From an uncultured Reyranella sp. (GTDB lineage: Bacteria; Pseudomonadota; Alphaproteobacteria; Reyranellales; Reyranellaceae): a stretch of DNA of 32,475 bases. Position numbers and translations under genes: made by a program. Under the pieces are notes generated by a model. It worked only from the letters and a program-made list of their open reading frames with translations. It did not search any database and was not told the DNA's origin. This document shows, in pieces, positions 22,260 to 30,163 of this stretch. The DNA lies in assembly GCA_937915145.1 (NCBI GenBank), contig CALDNT010000056.1, positions 1-32,475 of the forward strand. The letters are read 5' to 3'. How positions within the stretch are numbered: position 1 is the first letter of the stretch; the number at the start of each line of letters is the position of its first letter.

Positions 22260-23543
22260 ATGACGGCAGAGAAGCCCTATCCAGTTCCGGACAACGAGGC
22301 AGAACGCAACCAGGCCCTGCGTTCGTACAAGGTCATGGACTCGCCGCCGGAGATTGCCTTTTCGGAGATCGGCGAGCTGGCGGCGCAGATCTGCGAGTGC
22401 CCGGTTTCCTATGTGTCGTTCATTGAGGAAGACCGGTTCTGGTTCAAGGCCAAGTACGGCCTGCCGGACGACTTCAAGGGCTGCCCCCGCGAGATCGCCT
22501 TCTGCTCGATCACGGTGTGCGGCTCGGAGATTGTGCTGGCGCCCGACCTTGCGACCGACGAGCGCTATCGCGACTTCCCTTTCGTAGTCAACGACCCTCA
22601 CTTTCGCTTCTACTGCGCGATGCCGCTGATCACGCCGGAAGGCTACGCGATCGGCACCATCTGCGTCATGGACTTCAAGCCGCAGAACCTGTCGATCGAG
22701 AAGCAGGAGACGCTGCGGCGGCTGGCCCAGCAGCTCGTCAGCCTGCTCGAGCATCGCCGCCGCATGATCGAGCTCGACGAGACGATGCGCGAGCTCGACA
22801 AGGCGCATGTGGCACTGGCTCGGGAGAAGGCGCAGGCCGAGGAGTTGCTGAACCGCGTCCTGCCGGTCCGCATCGCCGACGAACTCAAGGCAAATGGCAA
22901 GGTTGAGCCGCGCTTCCATCCGTCCGCCACGATCCTGTTTGCTGACGTCAAGGGATTCACCAGCTTCACCGAGCGCGCCGAGCCGGCCATGTTGATCGGG
23001 ATGCTCGACCGCTACTTCGCCGCTTTCGACGAGGCCGTGGCGCGTCACAAGGTCGAGAAGCTGAAGACGATCGGCGACGCCTATGTCGCCGTCGCCGGCG
23101 TGCCGGAGCTGGACCGCCTGCACGTGCTGCACGCCTGTCTCGCCGCCCTGGAGATGCTCGAAGCCACCGCAAAAATCCGGGCCGAGCGCGAAAGGCTTCG
23201 CCTGCCATTCTTCGAACTGCGCATCGGCATCCATACCGGCCCTCTGATTGCCGGCGTGGTCGGCCGCCAGCGCTTCACCTACGACATCTGGGGCGATGCC
23301 GTGAACGTCGCGGCACTCATGGAAAGCAACGGCGAGCCGGGACGGATCAACGTCTCCGAGCAGGTCTATCACTATGTGAAGCAGTACTTCGAGTTCGCCG
23401 GGCGCGGCTCGGTCGAGGTCAAGAACAAGGCCGCCCTAGGCATGTATTTTCTAGAACGGCTGAAGCCCGACTTTGCCATGGATGCGGCAGGCCGGCGCCC
23501 CTCCGACCGTCTGATCGCCCTGGTCAATCCGCTGCCGGGCTGA
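22260..23543 (+). CDS. GAF-domain class III adenylate cyclase
   Basis: 427 aa. Residues 11-165 are a GAF sensor domain (DNEAERNQALRSYKVMDSPPE opening, GTICVMDFKPQNLS close), 165-205 a helical linker, and 220-400 a class III cyclase domain. Metal-binding aspartates are Asp229 (LFADVKGFTSF) and Asp273 (TIGDAY). The adenine-selecting pair is Lys269 and Asp342 (YDIWGD), so ATP rather than GTP is expected. Asn349 is present, but the transition-state Arg of the N-x-x-x-R motif is Leu353 (VNVAALMES). The ATG at 22260 follows AGGAAGGG. The GAF domain contains several cysteines and might sense a ligand or redox state. It follows gpx by 154 bp with a strong hairpin before its ribosome site. Confidence 0.93.
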   Translation: MTAEKPYPVPDNEAERNQALRSYKVMDSPPEIAFSEIGELAAQICECPVSYVSFIEEDRFWFKAKYGLPDDFKGCPREIAFCSITVCGSEIVLAPDLATDERYRDFPFVVNDPHFRFYCAMPLITPEGYAIGTICVMDFKPQNLSIEKQETLRRLAQQLVSLLEHRRRMIELDETMRELDKAHVALAREKAQAEELLNRVLPVRIADELKANGKVEPRFHPSATILFADVKGFTSFTERAEPAMLIGMLDRYFAAFDEAVARHKVEKLKTIGDAYVAVAGVPELDRLHVLHACLAALEMLEATAKIRAERERLRLPFFELRIGIHTGPLIAGVVGRQRFTYDIWGDAVNVAALMESNGEPGRINVSEQVYHYVKQYFEFAGRGSVEVKNKAALGMYFLERLKPDFAMDAAGRRPSDRLIALVNPLPG

Positions 23544-23646
23544 AGTAGCAAGCGGTAGCGGGCTTCGCAGAGCGGGTGGCGGCGTTTGGCTGCCGGCGTG
23601 CAACGGGGCTATCGTCGGTGGCTTCCCGCACCCTGGAGAGCTTGCG

Positions 23647-24825
23647 ATGGCAATGACCGAAGCCGCCCCGATCCAGACCTCCCCGCCGTTCACCGCCGCC
23701 GATCATCTGAGGGCGATGGCCGATTACAGCCGTGCCGGCGAGGCGCGCGCCCAAGCGCTCGGCAACCGCGGGCCGATCCGGTTCGGCGCCGACGGCAGGC
23801 TCGCGCCCGAGATCGTGGACTCCTACTGGATGCACGGCTTCTACGTGCTCGAAGGCGTGGTCGGAGCCGAGGAGCTTCGGGAGCTGCGCGCCGATGTCGA
23901 TGCCGTGCTGGCGCGCGCGCCGGTCGAACCCGGCGCGGCACTGGATGGCAGCGGGCGACCGGCACTGGGCGAGGGCATCGTGAAGCCGCCCTACAAATTC
24001 GCAAAACCGTTGAGCGATCCGCTGGGCGGCACCGACAAGAACAACGGCCGTCACCCGGCCGCCATGCTGCAGCCGACCCCGGGCGAGGGCGGCCCGGCGT
24101 GGACCGTGGAACTGCTCGACGGCAATCTGCACCTGATGGACGCCGCCCTCAGGCTCTACGGCCATCCCGGGCTGCTGGGCGTGGCGGCGGGACTCCTGGG
24201 CGACGATTTCGTGCCCTACAACGAGGTGACGTTCGTCAAGGAAGCAGGCCTCGGGCCGTCGGTGGCCTGGCACCAGGACGGCACGACGCATTGGAACGCC
24301 CCGGACTGGGACCACGGCGCGCACGGCTTCAACTTCATGACGCAGCTCTATCCTTCCACGGCGGGTAACGGCGTCTGGGTGTTGCCCGGCAGCCACAAGC
24401 TCGGCAAGGCCGACATAAGAAAGCTGGTGACCGCGAGTGGCTCCGACCGAATCGACGGCGCCGTGCCGATGCTGTGTGCAGCTGGCGACACGATCGTCAC
24501 CAACCGCCAGCTGCTGCACGGCTCCTTCGCCAACTCATCGCCCGACCGCCGCATCACGTTGAACGAGGGCTTCTTTCCCAAGAAGCGCGTGCTGGGTGTG
24601 ACGGCAAAGCGGCTGAACGGCGTGGTCGAGACCTACGATCAGGCACGCATCGACGCGCGCTGCCGCATCCTGCAGATCGCCATCGATGCGCGGAAGCAGC
24701 GCTTCCCACAGGAGCAGAGCCATGTCTATCGGCCGCTGGCCGGCCGCGAGGACGAGAATCGCTGGAACGAGACGACACGCCTGGCGATGCTCAGGAACTA
24801 TAACCAGCGCGACATGTTCATCTAG
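23647..24825 (+). CDS. Phytanoyl-CoA dioxygenase (PhyH) family protein, long form
   Basis: 392 aa, longer than the PhyH-type protein at 1621-2484. Residues 1-50 are an extra N-terminal segment. The Fe(II) ligands are AWHQDGTTHW (His209, Asp211) and LLHGSFANSSPDRRITL (His291), with Arg301/302 for 2-oxoglutarate. NGVWVLPGSHKLGKADI is the usual segment before the third ligand. GGAGAG lies six bases before the ATG. It lies 103 bp after the cyclase and converges on the Tat-exported protein gene, with a strong hairpin between. The substrate is unknown; it probably hydroxylates a small organic compound. Confidence 0.92.
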   Translation: MAMTEAAPIQTSPPFTAADHLRAMADYSRAGEARAQALGNRGPIRFGADGRLAPEIVDSYWMHGFYVLEGVVGAEELRELRADVDAVLARAPVEPGAALDGSGRPALGEGIVKPPYKFAKPLSDPLGGTDKNNGRHPAAMLQPTPGEGGPAWTVELLDGNLHLMDAALRLYGHPGLLGVAAGLLGDDFVPYNEVTFVKEAGLGPSVAWHQDGTTHWNAPDWDHGAHGFNFMTQLYPSTAGNGVWVLPGSHKLGKADIRKLVTASGSDRIDGAVPMLCAAGDTIVTNRQLLHGSFANSSPDRRITLNEGFFPKKRVLGVTAKRLNGVVETYDQARIDARCRILQIAIDARKQRFPQEQSHVYRPLAGREDENRWNETTRLAMLRNYNQRDMFI

Positions 24826-24875
24826 GATCGGCGGCGCGTCCTGCCATCGTCCGACTCGCAGTCGTCCCAAACGAA

Positions 24876-24899
24876 CACCGGGACCTTGCGGTCCCGGTG
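24876..24899. terminator. Strong bidirectional hairpin between convergent genes
   Basis: CACCGGGACC (24876-24885) and GGTCCCGGTG (24890-24899) form a perfect 10-bp stem around TTGC. On the minus strand it is followed by TTCGTTTGG, a partial T-run, so it suits termination of the 25563-to-24922 gene best. It also lies 51 bp past the stop of the convergent PhyH-family gene. Confidence 0.75.
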
Positions 24900-24921
24900 C
24901 CGTCGCAATGGGCCGCCATTG

Positions 24922-25563
24922 CTAGCGGATGATCGTGACCTTGATTGCGGTCTGCTGGCTGAACACGGTGGTGATCAGATCGCCCGGCTTCAACGTCCGC
25001 AGCGCCGCCTTGCCGGCATCCGTGACGATCTGCGGCATCTGGATGACCTCGCCGCTGTCGGGCGAGGGCTTGTCGGGCTCGCCACCGGAGGCATTGATCA
25101 GATAGACGACGTTGTTCGCCAGATCGACCTTGGTGCACATGCCGTTCATGTTCCACAGCAGGATCCGCTGCTGGGCGCCCGGAATACCTTCGATCCTTGC
25201 TCCCTTGGCCATCATCGCCTTGGCCTGCGCCGTGACTGTGGGCGTGGTCTTGGCGATCAGGAAATCGACGTAGTCGTACCACTGGACGTCGACGACCTGG
25301 CCGACCTTGAGCGACGAGAAGTTGGCCACGAGGTCGGCGGCCTTCAGCTTCACCCGGCCGAGATCCTCCCAGATGATGACGAAGCTGCGCCGGTCGGGAT
25401 GCATGCTGTGGATCGTGCCACGCTTGAAGTTCTGGTAGACGGCGGCGACGAAGAGATCCTCCGCCTGCGCGGCCGCCTGATGCGACAGGACAGGCAGGGC
25501 GGCCGCCGTCAGCGCGGCGCCTCCCAGCAGCTTCAGGGCCGAACGACGATTAGCTTGCGACAT
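24922..25563 (-). CDS. Tat-exported protein of unknown function
   Basis: 213 aa beginning with a twin-arginine-like signal, SQANRRSALKLLGGAALTAAALPVLSHQAAAQA (Arg6-Arg7, hydrophobic core, AxA cleavage near residue 31-33). The mature part has VYQNFKRGTIHSMHPDRRSFVIIWEDLGRVKLKAADLVANFSSLKVGQVVDVQWYDYVDFLIAK, resembling small beta-barrel surface or metal-handling proteins, but I do not recognise a family. The ATG at 25563 was chosen because it starts the signal peptide and GAGAGGGGG lies upstream; the frame's extension to 25635 has no support. Export by Tat suggests it folds in the cytoplasm, perhaps with a cofactor. It lies 143 bp downstream of the GH5 gene on the same strand. Confidence 0.82.
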   Translation of the reverse strand: MSQANRRSALKLLGGAALTAAALPVLSHQAAAQAEDLFVAAVYQNFKRGTIHSMHPDRRSFVIIWEDLGRVKLKAADLVANFSSLKVGQVVDVQWYDYVDFLIAKTTPTVTAQAKAMMAKGARIEGIPGAQQRILLWNMNGMCTKVDLANNVVYLINASGGEPDKPSPDSGEVIQMPQIVTDAGKAALRTLKPGDLITTVFSQQTAIKVTIIR

Positions 25564-25702
25564 GACAATATCCCCCTCTCGTTGCAAAAACGTCATACTC
25601 GATGCTGGTACGCTACTTGAGCACCCCCTACTCACGTGCGGTGCGTCTGCTCAGTATACTTGCAGTTTTATCGATGCTTTGCGTTGGATCAAGCGCCCGC
25701 AT

Positions 25703-25727
25703 GGCCTCAGGGGTGGCCCCTGAGGCC
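25703..25727 (-). terminator. Hairpin overlapping the GH5 stop codon
   Basis: GGCCTCAGGGG (25703-25713) and CCCCTGAGGCC (25717-25727) form a perfect 11-bp stem around TGG. The GH5 stop (25707-25709) lies inside it. No T-tract follows on the minus strand. It may act as an mRNA 3'-end or stability element, or as a Rho-assisted terminator. Confidence 0.6.
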
Positions 25728-26894
25728 GAGCGACGCCAGATAGCTCCAGCGGACCGTGCCGTTCCTGAATTTGATGCCGTCGAGATACTGCGCGACGGCA
25801 CGATCGATCAGCGCCTGCGGCGGCTTGTCGACCCGCTTGCCGTCGGCATAGGCCACGATCTGGTCCCACCCGTCGGGGCGCGAGATCGAGACGACCGTCG
25901 AGGACGTGTCGAGGTTCTTGTAGGTCCAGAACGACCAGCCGATGCCGTGCAGCTCGTGCAGCGTGCGGAAGCGTTCGTTCCATTCGTCGGTGAGTTCACC
26001 GGTCTCGCCCAGAAACAGCGGCACGTCATGGAGATTGGCGAAATTGAGATGGCGCTGGATCGAGTCGCGCTTCGTGGAAGCCCAGAACGAATGATAGGTG
26101 TAGGCGAGGTTCTTCGCGAAAGGCGGGCCGAGCATGGCGAAGCTCGAACTCCATTGCCCGCCCGCCAGGAAGACGATGCGGCCGGGATCGACCTCGCGGA
26201 TGGCCTCGGTCGCGCGTTTGTAGAACGGTTCCAGCCGCGCGTTCAGCGTGGCCACATCATGGTAGGGCGCAATCGGCTCGTTCAGGATGTCATAGCCCAG
26301 GATCGTCGGGTTGCCGCTGTAGCGCGCGGCAATGGCGCGCCACAGCCGGACCGTCAGTTCGCGGTCGCGCGGCACATAGAACATCAGCGGATAGCCCGGC
26401 CCGTCGTCGTGGTTGATACCGGTCTGGCCGCCGGGTGCGGCATGCAGATCGGGGATCACATAGAGGCCTGAAGCGGCGGCCCAGCCGACAACACGGTCGA
26501 GCAGCGCCCAGCCCTCGCCGGCCATGATGCCGTCTGCCGTCATGAACAGGCGCCAGTGCAGCGGCACGCGCACCATGTTGAAGCCGACCGATTTGATGAA
26601 GCGGATGTCGTCCTGGGTGATGTAGCTGTCGCGATACTGCGTCCAGAAGGCCGCCGCCTGCTCGGGCCCGAGCAGGCGGTCGAAGGCGGCAAGAATCTGG
26701 CGCGGCGCCTTGGCGACCTCGAACTTGAACATGTAACCCTCGGGCATCAGCCAGTTACCGAGGCTGATGCCTTTGAGATGAATCGTGGCGCCGTCGGGGG
26801 CGACGAAGTTCTTGCCTTCGATGCGCACCAGCGGATCGGCAGACGCCGGAACGACGAGGCCAAGAATCAACAGCAGGGCGACGAGGAGGCGCAT
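25707..26894 (-). CDS. Exported glycoside hydrolase family 5 (cellulase-like)
   Basis: 395 aa. A signal peptide (MRLLVALLLILGLVVPASA) precedes a TIM-barrel glycosidase. The N-terminal IHLKGISLGNWLMPEGYMF, GFNMVRVPLHW and VIPDLHAAPGGQTG are GH5 landmarks. The acid/base is in YDILNEP (Glu206) and the nucleophile in PLFLGETGE (probably Glu297). It would cleave beta-linked glucans or related glycosides in the periplasm or outside the cell. No carbohydrate-binding module is seen. The ATG at 26894 lies only 33 bp from the divergent GntP start. It has no ribosome site but has TACAGT six bases upstream, suggesting a leaderless mRNA. The last codons lie within a hairpin. Confidence 0.93.
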   Translation of the reverse strand: MRLLVALLLILGLVVPASADPLVRIEGKNFVAPDGATIHLKGISLGNWLMPEGYMFKFEVAKAPRQILAAFDRLLGPEQAAAFWTQYRDSYITQDDIRFIKSVGFNMVRVPLHWRLFMTADGIMAGEGWALLDRVVGWAAASGLYVIPDLHAAPGGQTGINHDDGPGYPLMFYVPRDRELTVRLWRAIAARYSGNPTILGYDILNEPIAPYHDVATLNARLEPFYKRATEAIREVDPGRIVFLAGGQWSSSFAMLGPPFAKNLAYTYHSFWASTKRDSIQRHLNFANLHDVPLFLGETGELTDEWNERFRTLHELHGIGWSFWTYKNLDTSSTVVSISRPDGWDQIVAYADGKRVDKPPQALIDRAVAQYLDGIKFRNGTVRWSYLASLGLRGHP

Positions 26895-26927
26895 GACGCC
26901 ACTGTAACAGCCGACTAAGCTCGCGCC
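26893..26927. promoter_or_regulatory. Back-to-back leaderless promoters for GH5 and GntP
   Basis: The two start codons are separated by 33 bp. For the plus gene, ATGACG (26893-26898) and TAAGCT (26916-26921) are separated by 17 bp, and TAAGCT lies six bases before the ATG. For the minus gene, TACAGT (26901-26906, minus) lies six bases before its ATG; its -35 would have to lie within the first codons of gntP and is weak. The transcripts diverge, but their promoters overlap and should compete. Confidence 0.5.
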
Positions 26928-28118
26928 ATGGTTCTTGCCGCCCTCCTCCTGCCGATCGCCGTTGCGATGATCGTGTTCATGACGCAGCGCCTGCGGCTGT
27001 CGGCATTTCTGGCGATCATGGCCACCGTCGTGGTCTACGGCATCGCCGCCAGCATGACTTTCCAGTCGGTCGGCAAGGCGTTCGGCCTGGGTTTTGCTGC
27101 CGCGATCGAGCAGATCGGGCTGCTGGTCGTGGCCGGCGCGCTGGCGGGTACGGTGCTACTGCGCACGCCGCTCGGCACCGGCACCTCGGCGATTGCCGGC
27201 GCGCTGGCGGGACTGGGCGGCTCGGCGGCCGGCGGCCTCGCGCTGCTGCAGCCGACCGGCCAGAATTCGCCGCGCCGGGCGCTCGGCCTGGCGCTCACGT
27301 TGCTGGCCTTCAGCGCGCTGGTGATGCCCTCGCCGCTGGCGGTTGCGGCGGGATCGGTGCTGAAGGCGAACCTCTGGACGATGCTGGCGGTCGCCCTGCC
27401 GGTGGCGGTGATCGCCGCGGCGCTGGGCTGGTTGCATGTCATGCGCCAGGTGATCCCGGGCGCTGCGCCGGGGCGGCTCTCATGGGCGTGGCTTGCGGTA
27501 GCTATTCCGATCGCCCTGCTGATCGTGCAATCGATTGCCCAGATGCCGAGCGAGCCGCTGGGCAAAGGCGGGGCGCGGGAATTCTATACCGGCATTTCCA
27601 AGCCGCTGATCCTGGCAGCCCTCGCGGTCACGCTGGCGGTCGTGCTGGCGCGACGCTGGCAGCCCTCGGCGCTGGCGAGCCGCAGCTGGGCGCCGCTGCT
27701 GCTGGCGGTCGGCGCGGCCGGCGGGTTGGGCCGCGTGCTCGACGAGACCGGCATGGCCGAGTTGCTGGCCGAATATGCGCTACAGCCGCAGTTCGGCCTG
27801 CTGACACCGTTCCTGGCGGCGGCGGTCGTCAAGACCATACAGGGCAATTCGCTCTCCGCGGTGCTGACGGCCACCGGCATGGTCGAGCCGATGCTGCCGG
27901 CGCTCGGCCTCGACAGCGAGTTCGGCCGCGCCTTGGCGGCGGCCGCGGCCGGTGCGGGATCGATGGCGATCTGCCATGTGAACGACCCGTTCTTCTGGAT
28001 CGCCGCCCATATGGGCGGGCTCACGCCGACTCGGGCGCTGTGGATCGTGTCGCTGGGCAGCCTGGTGATGGCGGTCGGCGCGCTGGTGGTGCTGGCGGCG
28101 GTGCGCCAGTTCATCTGA
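26928..28118 (+). CDS. GntP-family (gluconate-type) permease
   Basis: 396 aa, very hydrophobic, with about 11-12 membrane segments. Family hallmarks are KTIQGNSLSAVLTATGMV (the usual QGS region), CHVNDPFFWIAAHMGGLTP (the HVND-FW motif), and the early hydrophobic GAL-x-GTVLLRTPLGTG. GntP members are proton symporters for gluconate or related hydroxy acids. At 396 aa it is shorter than the common 440-450 aa, mostly at the N-terminus. It lies between GH5 and zwf and could bring in sugar acids for the 6-phosphogluconate route. No ribosome site; the -10 at 26916-26921 fits a leaderless mRNA. It converges on zwf with a repeat between. Confidence 0.88.
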   Translation: MVLAALLLPIAVAMIVFMTQRLRLSAFLAIMATVVVYGIAASMTFQSVGKAFGLGFAAAIEQIGLLVVAGALAGTVLLRTPLGTGTSAIAGALAGLGGSAAGGLALLQPTGQNSPRRALGLALTLLAFSALVMPSPLAVAAGSVLKANLWTMLAVALPVAVIAAALGWLHVMRQVIPGAAPGRLSWAWLAVAIPIALLIVQSIAQMPSEPLGKGGAREFYTGISKPLILAALAVTLAVVLARRWQPSALASRSWAPLLLAVGAAGGLGRVLDETGMAELLAEYALQPQFGLLTPFLAAAVVKTIQGNSLSAVLTATGMVEPMLPALGLDSEFGRALAAAAAGAGSMAICHVNDPFFWIAAHMGGLTPTRALWIVSLGSLVMAVGALVVLAAVRQFI

Positions 28119-28122
28119 CGGC

Positions 28123-28191
28123 GATTTGTGGACACCTGAATGCAACGCCGTGTCCACAAATCCCCTGTCCACAAATCGGTGTCGACAAATC
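28123..28191. repeat. Stem-loop with three tandem TGTCSACAAATC motifs
   Basis: GATTTGTGGACAC (28123-28135) and GTGTCCACAAATC (28150-28162) are perfect 13-bp inverted arms around a 14-base loop. The right arm's motif recurs twice as direct copies, TGTCCACAAATC at 28166-28177 and TGTCGACAAATC at 28180-28191. The unit fills the 71-bp gap between the convergent gntP-type and zwf genes and covers the zwf stop, so it may serve as a terminator. A related sequence lies at 31643-31667 (23 of 25 bases shared). Confidence 0.85.
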
Positions 28192-29581
28192 AGCCGCTGC
28201 CCCCGGGATCATGCCAGCCGCGCTCATCCGCGATCAGTGCGGCCGCGGCGGCGGGGCCCCAGGTGCCTTGGTCGTACTCGATCAGCGGCGCGTCGGGGCG
28301 CAGCGCCGGATCGATCACCCGCCAGGTCGCCTCGACGCTCTCGCGGCTGGTGAACAGCGCTGGATCGCCGCGGATGGCATCGCCCAGCAGCCGCGCGTAG
28401 GGCAGGTCCTCGCCGCCCAGCAGCGAGCGCGCCACCAGTTCGGTCGCCCCGCCCCGCATCTCCTCGCCCGGATGCTTGACCAGGGTGCCGGCCGAGATCA
28501 CCACCTCGGGGCTGAGGCGAAAGCGGAAATAGTTGGCGGGCGGCCGGCCGCCGTGACCGTCATTGTCGTCGAAGATCGCCAGCGGCGGCCGCTTCAGCCG
28601 CACCATGACCTCGGTGGTGGTGACCGGCAGGCACTTGCCGGCGCGGATGTAGAAAGGCACGCCAGCCCAGCGCCAGGTATCGATTTCCAGGCGCAGCGCC
28701 GCGAAGGTCTCGACCTGCGACCCCGCGGCCACGCCCTTCTCGTCGCGATAGCCGCGGAACTGGCCGCGCACCACCTGGGCCGGGTCGAGCGGCCGCATGG
28801 CGCGGAACAGCCGCAGCTTTTCCGCCCGCATCGACTCGGCATCGTTGCCGACCGGCGCATCCATCGCCAGCAGCGCCGTCACCTCGAGCAGATGGTTCTG
28901 CACCACGTCGCGGATCGCGCCCACTTCCTCGTAGAAATTGCCGCGGCCCTGGACGCCGAAACTCTCGGCCATGGTGATCTGCACGCTGTCGACATGGTCG
29001 CGGTTCCAGATCGGCTCGAGGAAGGCGTTGGCGAAGCGGAAATACAGAAGGTTCTGCACCGCCTCCTTGCCGAGATAATGGTCGATGCGAAACACCGCGC
29101 TCTCGGGAAAGACCTTCAGCAGCGCGCCGTTGAGCGCCTGCGCCGAGGCGAGGTCGCGGCCGAACGGCTTTTCGACCACGACGCGCGCATCCCCGGCACA
29201 ACCCGCCGCCGCCAGCCCCTGCATCACGTCGCCGAACATGCTGGGCGGGATGGCGAGATAATGCAGCGGGCGCCTCGCCTCCCCCAGCGCCTGGCGCAGG
29301 CGTTGATAGGTCTCGGGGTTCTGGTAGTCGCCCGAGACGAAGCGCAGCTGCGCCGACAGTTTCTCGAATGCCGCGGCATCGAGCCCGCCGGCATCGACCA
29401 GGCTGGCGCGCACCCGCTCGCGCAGCCGGTCGAGCGTCCAGCTCGGCCGCGCCATGCCGATCACCGGCATGTCGAGCTCGCCGCGTTTGATCATCGCCTG
29501 CAGCGCCGGGAACAGCTTCTTGTAGGCGAGGTCGCCGGTGGCACCGAAAAACACCAGGGCGTCCGAGCGGGGTTCGGTCAT
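28190..29581 (-). CDS. zwf: Glucose-6-phosphate 1-dehydrogenase
   Basis: 463 aa, slightly shorter than the usual 480-500. It oxidises glucose-6-phosphate to 6-phosphogluconolactone with NAD(P)+. The N-terminal dinucleotide-binding motif is [18 protein letters not shown] (10-27). The active-site signature is [14 protein letters not shown] (164-177), with catalytic His and Lys. [10 protein letters not shown] and [11 protein letters not shown] are also present. AAAGGAGCC lies about nine bases before the ATG at 29581; the frame upstream is antisense shadow. No pgl, edd or 6-phosphogluconate dehydrogenase gene is adjacent, so it is an isolated copy, perhaps a second one. It converges on the GntP gene. 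Confidence 0.96.
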   Translation of the reverse strand: MTEPRSDALVFFGATGDLAYKKLFPALQAMIKRGELDMPVIGMARPSWTLDRLRERVRASLVDAGGLDAAAFEKLSAQLRFVSGDYQNPETYQRLRQALGEARRPLHYLAIPPSMFGDVMQGLAAAGCAGDARVVVEKPFGRDLASAQALNGALLKVFPESAVFRIDHYLGKEAVQNLLYFRFANAFLEPIWNRDHVDSVQITMAESFGVQGRGNFYEEVGAIRDVVQNHLLEVTALLAMDAPVGNDAESMRAEKLRLFRAMRPLDPAQVVRGQFRGYRDEKGVAAGSQVETFAALRLEIDTWRWAGVPFYIRAGKCLPVTTTEVMVRLKRPPLAIFDDNDGHGGRPPANYFRFRLSPEVVISAGTLVKHPGEEMRGGATELVARSLLGGEDLPYARLLGDAIRGDPALFTSRESVEATWRVIDPALRPDAPLIEYDQGTWGPAAAAALIADERGWHDPGGSG

Positions 29582-29715
29582 CGGGTTCGGCTCCTTTATT
29601 GGCGGTGTTCGGGCGCGGCCCCGGAATCGCATCCATTCTGGCCCCCATCCCTTCCCATCCGGGCCGATCGGGCGCAACTTTGCCGCGGTCGGAAAATCAT
29701 CCGGGGAGAGTTGTG

Positions 29716-30117
29716 ATGAAGCGCATCGCCGCCGTCCTTCTGTTCTGCCTCGCCGCCGCACCGCAGGCCGAGGCCGGAGCGCCCGAGTTCTACAGCTGGA
29801 CCGGATACGCCACCGGCCCGGCGCGCTGCTCGCTCTATCGCCTGACCGTCGACGTCAAGGTCGAGGATGCGCAAGTGACCGGCCGCTTCGGCATGGAAAG
29901 CCGTGCGGTGCAGCGCTTCGACGCCACAAGGACCGCCGACGGTGCGTTCCAGGCCAAGGCCGAGTTCGGCAGCCGCGGCCCGATCGAGATCACCGGCACC
30001 CTGCGCGACGGCAAGGGCGAGGTGGTGCTCGACGGCTTCAGGGGCAACCGCTGCGTCTGCCGCTTCGAGGCGACGCTGGCACCGGTGACGCCCAAGGTCG
30101 CCCTCACCACGCAGTAG
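29716..30117 (+). CDS. Small secreted hypothetical protein
   Basis: 133 aa with a Sec signal peptide ([20 protein letters not shown]). The mature part looks like a single beta-sandwich or barrel: [33 protein letters not shown], then [38 protein letters not shown]. It has three cysteines, of which NRCVCRF could form a local pair. I do not recognise the family. GGGGAGAG lies five bases before the ATG at 29716, which supports the start. It is divergent from zwf and 46 bp upstream of the MFS gene, but that gene seems to have its own promoter. Confidence 0.78.
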   Translation: MKRIAAVLLFCLAAAPQAEAGAPEFYSWTGYATGPARCSLYRLTVDVKVEDAQVTGRFGMESRAVQRFDATRTADGAFQAKAEFGSRGPIEITGTLRDGKGEVVLDGFRGNRCVCRFEATLAPVTPKVALTTQ

Positions 30118-30150
30118 GTAACACCTCGGGCGACACCCTGCGGGGTGCGC

Positions 30151-30156
30151 TAGACT
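30151..30156 (+). promoter_or_regulatory. Candidate leaderless -10 of the MFS gene
   Basis: TAGACT lies seven bases before the ATG at 30164, which lacks a ribosome site. GCGACA (30130-30135) is a 4-of-6 match to the -35 consensus, but with only 15 bp between. A small CACCC-TGCG-GGGTG hairpin lies between the two, probably the end of the preceding gene. Confidence 0.4.
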
Positions 30157-30163
30157 GGCCGCA

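Noticed and set aside
28151-28191. Three tandem 12-bp copies considered as a CRISPR array
   Set aside because: Repeats are too short, spaced by only two or three bases, and no cas gene is nearby.
27482-29716. 744-aa plus-strand open frame
   Set aside because: It is a shadow of the GntP gene (other frame) and antisense to zwf. No domain seen.
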